From assembly GCF_910592395.1 (NCBI RefSeq), contig NC_088309.1, forward strand, positions 25,174,599 through 25,238,598: 64,000 bases of DNA. The letters are read 5' to 3'. This DNA comes from Lineus longissimus. Its lineage: Eukaryota; Nemertea; Pilidiophora; Heteronemertea; Lineidae. Under the pieces are notes generated by a model, which saw only the letters and a program-made list of their open reading frames with translations, made no database searches and was not told where the DNA came from. Positions 11,037 to 21,800 of the stretch are shown one piece after another (the stretch's first letter is position 1; every line of letters begins with the position of its first letter). The position numbers and the translations under genes are program-made.

Positions 11037-13140
11037 GTAGACGGGAAGAAAAGGCTGCGGAAAATCAATTTGACGAGCGCTTTTCCGGGAAATGGCCAGA
11101 GGTACTCGGTATCGCTTTGACGATTGGCGCTCCAACCAGAAACGATCGATACACAATGTATACTGATATTGGGCACGTTTCGCAACTCTTACTACGAAGA
11201 GCTATATACGAACGACAAAGTACAAAGTCTATTGTCCCTCGTGAATGTATACATTGATGCCTTCTTTGAGACGTTTCTCTGATTCCACACATAGGTATAT
11301 GAAGAAGATTTTCGAGTGTTGCATGAAATGAATTAACACAGCTGAATGACACGACTGACCTCGGTAGTTCGTACCTCGTTGTTTGGTGTTGCAAAACCTG
11401 AATATAACGTTGTCGTAATATTGGAGAACGCCTCTTCGCTCGCTTGTTTGCCTCCATGCACTGCGCCGTCTCGTACCCATCTGTCCTAATTAACGCAGAG
11501 TATAACCTCTGCAATGAGCTAGTGACATTTTTGGTCTACCCTAATTTATCTACAACAGTTCAAACAAGAAGATGACATCGGAGCTATTCAGGGAATAGCC
11601 TAATACCCTATAGGCCCGCTGAGGCGACCCATGTAATATAATCAAGAGAGTGGTTGGGTAACTATCAGTCTGCAATCCAGAAGCATTAAGGTAGCAGGAA
11701 GGGTTGGGCGTTTGTGGTTTCTGAGTCTGAGGGGGTTGGTGTCTGTTGACTGTGCTTTAAGAGAGACTAGGCATGGCGCCAGTCTCTCTTAAAGCACAGT
11801 CAACAGGCATTTGGTCTCAGTATTTGGGTAAGTACAGAATCAAGGCAGCTCAGAGAGCAATGATTGAATGATGCTGTGGACAAGTCCAAGGATACTGCAT
11901 CAGTCACGACCAACTTCTCATCAGAAAGCGTCACAACCAGCATATTCAATGTTCAGTTCCAACCTGTACCAGTCCAATGCACGCCTGTCATGGTCAGCAG
12001 TGGTCAGCTTAGCGCGATATGGAACATTCTTCCAAAACTGAAGCGAGGGAAGTCTGCTCATTAGCATATCTCGCGCACTGCTCCTTCTTGTCAAACATCG
12101 TAGTGAAATCGTAATGGAAAACGTCTGGCTTTGCGCCAGACATTGAGATTAATAAGTGAAGAACTAATAGGTAAAGAACTTCTACTTGCGCGAGACTGCT
12201 GTGATAAAATTATCATTGCAGAGTCTCCGGTGACGTACACATATATTTTTTACAATCAAAAATGCCCTCAAAAGACGACGTGGAATGATTATTTTATTGA
12301 TGTTTCCTGCTATAAATCTTCCAATTATCAGTTTATACAAATAGATCGGCGTTAGGTCGCATGCTTTTCTTCCTGGTGACACTATAAAGCAAAATAGTTG
12401 CAACCCCGTAAATGCGCTATAAGTCCAATAATAAGTGACGGTGACCCCGTTATAAATGTCTCGCCAGATTCCTTTTTTGCCGCTACGCGGCGCTTTGGTC
12501 CCTAGCAGCAATCACCGTGAAACTCGATTCCCGATTTAGCTCCGCCGATGGTATAGTCCTGGTTCAGTCGGGGAGGGCTTTTTTAGCCCGAATTGGCGAC
12601 AACTTGGCAAATTGGGAAAGCCTTGCTTGACTGGTGAGACACGTGATTTAAAATATACTCCGCCTCTCGATATTTTTTTATATACGAGGTAGGAGTATCA
12701 AAAAGCTGTATCTCAGGATGGGTGAGATAGGCGCCGATGCTTCCATTCCTCCACTCCAATAGTATGTTTTTGTTGGTTCGGTTTGAGTGGAGTGGGGCAT
12801 AACAAAGTGAAGTGCGTTGTTCTCGCATGCCCACTCCAAAAAAAACTATCCTCAGTATAAGGTTTTCAGAAAAAGAAAGCAGAAAACTATCGAATAATCT
12901 ATTTTGATATAACATTTGCACTGAGCGGCGTTTACATTGAATTCACCGGGTTTGGGGTTGCCATTATGTGAGATGGGTGTTAACATACGCGGACACTAAG
13001 TGGCGGTTCTCTAACAATCACATCATTGATAATCTAATTATTTAGATAATCTAATTATTTAGTTATTAGTCTCGATATCTGATTTTATATATCAGGCATT
13101 GTCCAGAATTGTATATAATTGCAGTTAGTGTGACGTAATC
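11037..13140. other. No gene seen apart from a hairpin
   Basis: Open frames at 11514-11065, 11864-12064 and 12921-12583 show no known family and no splice-consistent partners. The only marked structure is the near-perfect hairpin at 11742-11807. Confidence 0.5.
11742..11807. ncRNA. Perfect 26-bp-stem hairpin (small RNA precursor or snap-back repeat)
   Basis: Arms 11743-11768 and 11781-11806 are perfect reverse complements and are separated by a 12-base loop (aggcatggcgcc). A G-U pair extends the stem by one. The size is in the range of a microRNA precursor, but a perfect stem without bulges is also typical of a young snap-back repeat. It lies in an intergenic region on neutral sequence. Confidence 0.35.
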
Positions 13141-15427
13141 TTAGTTACGGCAGAACTGTCCCTGCTGTTCCATTATGTTCAGCTCACGGTCCATCTGGCA
13201 AATAGAGCATAGACCACACCAATAAATGATGCAGTTGTCCTTGAAGATTCCACCCTGCAGTCAAGAAAAAAGAATTTCGATATTGTCCAGATTAAAAACT
13301 AGTTTTCGAGATTACCTGAAACAAAATACACTCAGTGCATTTGGCATGTTGTATGTACTAGCATAATACCCGTGGCGCGGGTTGATTTAGGGTGTTGGCT
13401 TACTGTGGGGTCGGGGCAATTTTGGTGAAATGAAATGATATGTCTGGGGGTTGTGATGTTGTTTTGATTTTGATATGCGTAAAATAGGTCGATTTGTGAT
13501 GTGGATCACTCCGCGCCGACCCAAGTGATTACAAATCGAACAGGATGATTTGGGGGGACGATTTTCCTCCAAATTACTTACACTATACGCGTTTTTGGCC
13601 AAAACGACCGGAAAAATCAAACTCCACCACTCTTCAATGTGGTCTCGACTTATTTTGACGAACTATTTCGCGAATGGTAAAGAGTTGGCGTGTTACGAAC
13701 TTAGTACAACAAATGCCGCGAGCATATAGTGGGTGGCAGCTGCACCAGACGGAGGAAGTAGTTCGCCTAGGGTTTTTTCGACAGCCTCGGCACGGACTCC
13801 ACTCGTTCCGGAACACTCACTTACTTGTTAATCTGCAGTGGTTAGCCTGTTTTTATTGCAGTAAAGAAATGTTAATCGGGATTTTATATCATATTTTATA
13901 TTTGCCCCGGGTATTCATATAGGGAGCTGTGCGCTACTTTGCGCCCAGTGCTTGGGTCGGGTGAGGCGGTTTTGTTATAATGTGACGTGTATCACGTGAT
14001 GAATTCCCATACGGTACTTAGAAAAATTAAGAGCGATTAACAACGTAAGGTGAAAGAGTACGACCACAATAAAGGTGGAAAATTGCGGAAAGATGAATGC
14101 TTTAAACATATAGTGGCCCCAATACTTTCCCGGCTTATTTTTGTTTAATCCCACACTTTTGATTTAATAGATGGCCCCATATGCAAATCAGACCTGCTGA
14201 AAAGGCCCCTTATGTTAATTAGTATGCCCATATAAAGAAAGAACAAAAAATGCTATTTCTCCGAGATCGCTGCAAAGTTTACCAAGTTTTACCTGGCGAG
14301 GACCATCTCCATATCAACCACGACTTTCAGGAAAAGTTTCGAGGTCATCCGATCTGAACTGACGGAGGAGATGTGTGACAAACTATTTCAGCTCTACGTC
14401 CATTATAGTAGTGATTGTAGTTTCGAATATCTTATCGTTGCGATTTTCTCAGGCACAGGTGTTGGCATCATGAATCATACATAAAATATTTCGCGGCGGG
14501 CATGCGACTGAAACGCGCTCATCATTGTTTCGGTATTCACGCGACTTTCATCGGTGACAATCACGCCGAGACATTGAACTCTTTGCCATCTTACTGACTA
14601 AAGACTTAATGTGCGCTTCTACGCAACAGACTCACAGTTCTAGAAATATTCTCCATTCACGTGCACTGAGGTGACAAAGTCCTCAAATGAGCATACATGT
14701 AATTACCTGAATGCGATATCGCTCTCGCATCTTGGTTCTCAATGCCAGCATCCCACCAGGAAGGTAAGGAACACAGCAGCACTCCCCCATTCGATCATTG
14801 ACCTTCGAAACTAGGCAACCGAGACAGCAGATGGCACAGCAACCTAATAACGAAAGAGAAGCCTTCAAGTAAACTGTTATCTGGTTTATGGAAGCAATAT
14901 TTTCACCGCCGTGATATTTTCGAGTTTTCTGCCACCCCTTTCGTCGTTGAGGCGTGTTCACAGAAATACAGAAACCATGCAGACGATGCGGCATACTAGT
15001 ACGGTCAAGTTTTGCTGCAGAAAAAATGAAAAAAAACCGTTTTGAACAAAGGTTTTATGTTCTGATGAAGTTCCTCTCTGTATAAATCATTGAAAGGGAA
15101 CAATTACCATGATTCGTAGTGTCTTTTCGGATAAGAATAAATGCTTTCCATAACATTAAGCTAAGCCAAGCATGTTTACTTACAAGTTTTAAAGTCTACA
15201 CAACACGCGAAGAGATCGGTGGACCACTCTCTCAGCGGCTGGGGCTGGCTGGTGACCAACTGTGTCTGAATCTGCATCACGGTTGGAGCGACTGGCTGTT
15301 GAACCATTACATTCGGCATTGGAGCTTGGTTTTGTTGGTATTGGGCTGCGTTTGGCTGGTAGGGTTGAACCTGGTTTTGATGATGTGAATGTTGGTTGAT
15401 AGGGTGATGTTGGACAGGTTCCGTCAT
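13141..15427 (-). CDS. PLAC8/cornifelin-family cysteine-rich protein (paralogue 1)
   Basis: Three exons on the minus strand: 15427-15184, 14843-14707 and 13254-13141, with phases 1 and 0, encoding 164 residues. The first 60 residues are rich in Gln, Pro, Asn and His. The PLAC8 domain follows: [17 protein letters not shown], then [41 protein letters not shown] and, in exon 3, [20 protein letters not shown] ending [11 protein letters not shown]. The cysteine pattern (CC..C, ECCC, C..C) is that of the family. Vertebrate members are small cytosolic or membrane-associated proteins, and plant relatives act in cell-size control and metal transport; no function can be assigned here. Exon sizes and phases match the divergent paralogue at 17066-18290. 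Exon 3 has Y/W where the paralogue has C (IIYWC against DMMCC), so one family cysteine is missing. Confidence 0.93.
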
Positions 15428-15446
15428 ATTTGCAAACAGAGAAACC

Positions 15447-15600
15447 AATTCGAGTTCGTCCAATTGAAAATTTGACTTTAATCCTTTAAAGAGTTCCTCC
15501 CTGGGTAGAACTCGGAAAAGTTATGAGCATGTAGATAGTACCGATTTAACTGGAAAACGAATTCGAGTTCGTCAAATTGAAAAAATTGTCTTTAATCCTA
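15447..15600. repeat. Duplicated 40-bp segment upstream of PLAC8 paralogue 1
   Basis: aattcgagttcgtc followed by aattgaaaa and ctttaatcct occurs at about 15447-15486 and again at about 15559-15599. The first copy overlaps the 5' leader of the minus-strand PLAC8 gene. The second starts exactly at the end of the terminal repeat described at 15541. Confidence 0.7.
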
Positions 15601-16415
15601 GGTGAGTTTTTGATCCAGTGCTTAGCAGATGTAAACAATCTGGTATCCAAGGCACACAATTATATATAACTAGCCACAAAAACAGCCTGGGTCCCAACGA
15701 TTCTATTTTGATAGAATCATGTTTAAATACCACTCAATGCAAATGATACCATGGGGACGAGATGTTACGTTTACCGGGAACTGATTCTTCGAAATCGTCG
15801 GACTGAATTGAATTTTCATCGACCGTTCGGGTCAACCAGGCCGATTGGCCGACACGTAAAAGACATTTTTCATGATGCTGCATAAATCACCCATTATCGG
15901 CACTTGCATGTCTGTACGTGCAGGCTGCGCCTGGCCTAGCATAGAACATTATTTCCTCGTTTTTTTAACCTATATCGATCCATTTCAAATATTAGAGAGG
16001 TTTAAATGCTGATCCGAAAACGAGAACGAGGTGGCTTGTGACTTCGTCAAAATGTGTCTTTTAAATGAACAACACTGCTACAGTAGTGTTTCATTGCATT
16101 TCATGATTGTTACCAGGTTTACCAGACATCAAGGTTTACCTAGCAACAATTACCAAACAATCAACTTGACTAGATGACGTCAATCCGCCAAAGCTGCTCC
16201 AACCACAATAGCGACAATAGGGCCGATCATATTGAAGAGTCCAGCGGTATAATCACACTGTAGTATATCACGAACTTTCTTCATCATATGTTGGGTAGTT
16301 CAATCTATCGCCAGAAAGTCAAGTTGAAGTCACCAGCTGGACGTTTTTCGGGAACGTCTTGGTGGTCACGCACCCGCCTGCAATAGACTTTTAAGCCGTT
16401 TTCCAGTTAAATCGG
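15541..16415. mobile_element. Possible 875-bp non-autonomous DNA element between the two PLAC8 genes
   Basis: CCGATTTAACTGGAAAACG at 15541-15559 recurs as its exact reverse complement at 16397-16415. The interior holds no coding frame. No target duplication was found directly outside the repeats, so this may also be a chance survival of a larger rearrangement. Confidence 0.4.
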
Positions 16416-17065
16416 CAACGTGTGGAGAACGAATGTAATGTATGTTAACGCCGCTCTTTGGAATATGGATGATTGCGAGCTTTCCGAAACGCCGCTCGGC
16501 CAGATGGACTGGATTACACCGACAATATGACATTGCTAAAAATTGTGGTCAACGCGTGATCATCTACATGATCTAAGCATGTTCAACATACAGTGTATGA
16601 CTCTCAGTAATACCGCACTGCCGTAGACGTCAAACTATATGATACCAATCTGTACATAATTATTCTACTTGCACTTTGACTTCTTGTTATACACTACCTT
16701 GTTGTCATATTTTTTGTCTTCTAACTAAAGAGGAATAAACAGATAGATGTATATATCAAGGGGGGACGCTATCTTATCCAGATAGACATATCCTAGCCAT
16801 TCATAAAATGAGGAAATTTTCGTTCCAGATTATCGCTGCATGATAATTTCACAGTTTGGCCCGGGGTCTTAGATTAGCGGGGGGGGGGGGGGCAGGTTTA
16901 GGGCCGTCCAGAAGACCATTTTACAGAAAATATCTCGTCCCCACTTGTCCCTAGAACCCAGATTGCGCAGCGATTTAATTTTCTTCGATACTTGACACAT
17001 CGCGACAATAAAAAACAATCATTAAATCGGAGATTTCAACTAGCTTGGGTGATATTGTTTGTTTC

Positions 17066-18290
17066 ATGGCTATTATACAACCCTTCCCTAACCCAAATCA
17101 AAATGTGTGGATCCAGCAGCCGGCTCCAGCAGTTACTGTGGCTATCCAGCAACCCGTCCTTCAGACTCAGTTCGTTCAACCGAGGAGAGATTGGTCAACC
17201 GGACTATGTGCGTGTTGTCACGATTACAAAACATGTAAGTTCATATTGCTATCCTTTCAGACGAGGTTTTCATGCCTATGTCTGTTGCTAAGGCAACTAA
17301 TGATTTTTCGTATAGGCCTAGCTAACCGATACGTGCATTTGCTAGCTTGATAGCATCGAGTTTCACAACTGAAATCGACAATATTTTACAACAATGAAAA
17401 GTTTCGTCGAGAACCGCTATATCTATACATGTGTGTTCCTTACTTCTCTTTTGCATACGCTTGTTTCATAGAGAAGTCTTTATTAATATTTTTATAAAGC
17501 CCCCCCCCTGCGCCGGAAGTAACCAAAAAAATGTGAAGTAAAACTTCGTGTATCCATAGTTGAAATGCAAACCCATGGGAGTCCGCATAAATAACTAATG
17601 ATCATGTGCTCTGGACAACCACTTCGTTAATGTAGTAATGAGAATCTGACATGAAAATTAGTGCTGTAGCCGAATTGGCTTTTTCTTCATCAGGTTTTTG
17701 CGCCATGTTCTGCTACACCTGCTTGGTTGGTCAGATGACGTCACGGATGGGTGAATGCTGCTGTGTGCCTTGCCTTCCCGGGGGCATGGCGGCTCTCAGG
17801 ACAAAGATGCGTGAACGTTATCGAATTCAGGTAAGGATTCGGTGATAGAGAGATTTCAAACGAAAACAGTTCCAATAGGCCATAATATGTCCCTGTGTCC
17901 TTCCCGTCCACCATTTTGGTAGACCATAATAGCCTACCTCGATCTCAGATACCTTATGATTGCATGGAAGACGGAGACTGGTGAAAGTGTCTACCATTTT
18001 GGAATCACGCCCGTCTTTGACTTCCATCCTGCTTATTGCTCTAAAAAATTGACTTGCTGTTCAGGCCAAAATACTATTGAGCAATGGGCAATGAGTAATT
18101 TTTCCACGTCCCAATTCTTAGCATATACGGTATGGAAAAAGCGCTCTAAAAAGGGTAATGTTTTTTCTTCAATTGACAGGGTGGAATCTGCACGGACCAC
18201 TGTGACATGATGTGCTGTGGCGTGTTAGCAGTCTGTCAGATGGACCGTGAACTCAATATTATGGAACAGCAGGGGAAGTTCTGCAACTAA
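17066..18290 (+). CDS. PLAC8/cornifelin-family cysteine-rich protein (paralogue 2)
   Basis: Three exons: 17066-17234, 17694-17830 and 18180-18290 (TAA), with phases 1 and 0, encoding 138 residues. The first ATG in frame is at 17066. The leader is Pro/Gln-rich (WIQQPAPAV, QTQFVQPRRDWSTGLC). The PLAC8 core reads [51 protein letters not shown], then GGICTDHCDMMCCGVLAVCQ and [16 protein letters not shown]. Exon 2 is the same length as in the neighbouring minus-strand paralogue, and the C-terminal ELNIMEQQG is shared, so the two genes are an inverted, head-to-head duplicate. AATAAA at 18471 gives a 3' end only about 160 bases from the likely 3' end of the facing SLC22 gene. A splice acceptor-like tag at 17043 hints at an upstream 5' UTR exon. 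Confidence 0.94.
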
Positions 18291-18470
18291 ACCATCATGA
18301 TCATCAGTTGCCTCATGGATGTACGCTATCCACTGTTTAAGTTTTGATTTTTCTGAAGAGTTTGAATTTTATTTGTATATCCTTCGATTCCAAATACACG
18401 TACTTATACTAGCATAACATAAAATTATTTAGAAGTTGACACAAGTTCTGCGACTGCTTTATTCTATGGA

Positions 18471-18476
18471 AATAAA
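18471..18476 (+). terminator. Poly(A) signal of PLAC8 paralogue 2
   Basis: AATAAA lies 180 bases past the stop codon. Confidence 0.6.
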
Positions 18477-18628
18477 ATCACTCCTAGTATTTTTATTTCT
18501 CGCAACAAAATTGTGTGTATTCTTGTAACAGTTCTTTTGCCTTAGACACAGTTAGATGTCCGACTTTGCACAAAGACTGACTGTAAGATGACAATGATGA
18601 AAAAACACCACGAAGTTTCATTGTTTCA

Positions 18629-18634
18629 TTTATT
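18629..18634 (-). terminator. Poly(A) signal of SLC22 gene A
   Basis: AATAAA on the minus strand, about 215 bases past the stop codon at 18848. The two convergent genes are separated by only about 150 bases. Confidence 0.5.
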
Positions 18635-18847
18635 TTTCAAAAGCCTCCTCGGCATATTAGTTCCAATTATTTTTACACCGGTAAGAAGGTTTACAAAGAA
18701 CAATTCTATGTCATCGTCGATGCCGTATCAGACTGATGCTCTTCTGTGCTTTGTTGCAATCCGGAAACATTTTCTTACTAAATGCGAGCACTGACTGCAT
18801 TAACCGTTTTGGTTCTGTGATGTCGGTTTTTTATCATCATTTAAGTA

Positions 18848-21800
18848 TCAAAGTTCTATTTTCGGATCGTGAATCTCCAAATCCTTTTCCGATACGTTCT
18901 TTCTTTTCAAGCACGGAAAGAAGCTCTGCTCGTTGTGCCAGTTTTTGATCTGAACGGCGTGCTCCGGGAGGGGCTTGTTGACTGTCTCAGTCAGGAACAG
19001 CACGCATAGTCCCCCAATCAGACTAACTACGCCGAATATCACACCAGGCAGCCAGGTACTCAACCGCAACTACAACAAAGAATATACTGATTTAAAGCAA
19101 ACAATATTGACTTGTTCAAAGGTGTTTAAGACAAATTTTGAAACAACGTGTGATATTATGTTTTGTTAGTCTGTCGAAGTAAGCTGGCAAGTAAATATCA
19201 TCGTAGAAGGCGGAAGGAAGCAACTTAAGATATATCGACATGAAATATAGACCGATGTCCATAAGGAATAAGGCATGCGCAAGGTTTATAGGACAGTCGT
19301 TTGCCAAAAAGATGCATAGTAAATTCTTGAAGATGTATTTCAGCGGGCGTTCCCTGGTGAATTTCAATATTTTTCTGGTCGTTCTTGTTCTATTCATTAT
19401 GATATACACTTTAGTTTGTTCTAACAGCTGTGGTGATTTTAAGAAGCTTAACAATTAGCCTTTACTCACCAGAAGCGTAGTGAATGGGGCGAAACAGCCA
19501 GCTATGCGCCCAAAGAATGAGGCTACGCCAAGACCAGAGTTTCTGGAACCAGAATATGATATTACATTACACATGTACATGTACATATACATGTAAGGTA
19601 ATCGAAATAAAGCAGTGTGAGCAAGCTTTTTATGTAGCCTCATGGAGTGTTTAGCTCTTCAGTCGACATGGACCTGCATGATTGTTCTGAATTAGTTTAG
19701 CAACAAACTTGGCGTTAACCTTAGTTTGCCATTGTCTCCTTCAGTTTTGCCACGAACGCTAAAGTCAGTGACTAACTTGTTTGGAACTTCTGGGTCTTGC
19801 ATGACCAGGAGAATCCAAGAAGGATTCTCTGAATATTTCACGATCCTACTTTTACTGGCAAACAAAGAAGGCTAAAGCTGCACCATGACTGCAATGTCCG
19901 CGCTAACCTTTCCGAAAATCATGGCTGCATGGTCATCTTGGCATTTCGGCCTGTTAGTGTCTTGAAAAAAAGGTTATATAGACCTGTCAATGAAGCGCGT
20001 ATGATACATGTGTGTTTGGTGGTTCGCACAGATGTCTACCCATTATACTTACCTAGCGTTCGTTGGAAACAGCTCTAGGGAGTACATGATCAGTGCGTTG
20101 AAAGTGAAGGTTATAGCAAACCTCCCAATTACGTTCATCGTTATCACAAGCGGGATCAGGTTAGTCCCATCCGCTGCAAAAAAAGAAGAAAATTGCCGGA
20201 AACGTCGTGACCAAGGATTGACAGATGTTATTCGGCCGAATTGACCATCCAGTCCTGCAGCTTGAATCATACTTGCTGAATCGTTTATTTGATCTTAAAC
20301 ATGCATTTAATACAAAAGTATGTTTTCGATGTAATGGGCTCATTCTCGTTTTCGTTTAGATTTTGGGCACGAGCATCCTCAATACGGAGAAATGCAACTC
20401 GGTACTTCTCTCTTCCTATAGAATTTGTTGGTTTGAATAAACTAACCACATATTCTCAACTATCAGGGTCGCCCGACATGATGTCACGCGCTATAATCCC
20501 ATAATTGGCAATATCGGTCATCTAAATCGCTCCCTCAATCGGAAAGTCTCGGGCTACGTCAAAGGAGATCCTTGACATGATCACTTACCAGTTTCCGTTG
20601 GAATGAACACAAGAAAACCAAGTGATAAGCCAACTAAGATGTGGAACAAACAAATAGGCCACCTTCTCCCGAATCTGAAAGAAAAGCACCACTCATCATG
20701 ATAGGCATAACTAGAAAAAAAACGCGGGATCTACTTCCCAAGTAAAGACAACGACCAGAATGACCATGGCTTTTTCGGAAATTGATGGAAGATGCCAAAC
20801 ATGTAAACTCACTTTTGTAACATCCATACACAGAGGGCAACTGATGGTAACTCTGCCAAGGCATTCAAGAAGTAGTTGAGGAATCTATCTCCAGCAAGGC
20901 TGGTTGAAGAAAGGGCCATGCCATAGTAGACCAACCCATTCGCAAACCTACATGTACAATATGAAGAGAAAGTCAAAACAAAAGAAATCCAGTCACATGT
21001 AGCTGTTCGACATACGACTTGTTATGTACCTATGTGCCAATAGAGTTACCAAGCATTGAACTGCTACATGTAGTCATAGAATTTCCTATTTGTGTAATCG
21101 GGGTTTGAATACAGCCAAGTTGGTTGACCTACGGAGGGTGACGAACGAACCTGCCAATTCCAGGATCGAAGACATTTATGAAATATATATGCACTGTTAT
21201 AGCTGCCCGGCCTGGTAAGGCAAAAGCTGGTTGTAACCTCCTGGTTACTTTGATCTGTGATTTGATGAGATTTTTACTTTAAAAATACCGGAGATTACAT
21301 GTACATGAAGGAAGAAACCTCACATTTCTTCACGTTTTCCCGGCTATTAATCGAGCGTCATCAAGTTGTGACTTTCTCAAGGCTGTCCAAATGCACTTCC
21401 CGCGTTTTCGTCTTAGTAGGGCTCTTTGACTTACATACCATAGGAAGCACAACATGATAAGATTCTTCAGAACAATCTTATGTCTCCGACAAGCGGCAAT
21501 GAGGTTCTCCCCCTTCTCGTGTGTGGACTCGGGAATCTGACTGGACCTCCGCCGCCGCATGGCTTCCTTCAAGGTGTTCATAAATCCGCCCCTCTTCTTC
21601 ATGTTTCCACTCTGTTTAATGGCAACTTCACTGCCCTGTAAAAATACAAAACCTGGCGAAATAGTTTGCAAACATTGTTAGACGGAATACGATATAAGTT
21701 CCATGATATAACGGTACGCTTCTTTATTCTACTCCGGACGCAGTGGACCGCGGCCGCGAATTTTTTTCCTTAACCTTTCGGGCAGTACAGTGTACATTGG

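Noticed and set aside
11065-11514. 149-residue minus-strand open frame
   Set aside because: No recognisable domain, an overlapping second frame of similar quality, and no splice-consistent partner.
12583-12921. 112-residue minus-strand open frame
   Set aside because: Composition and lack of any motif suggest chance.
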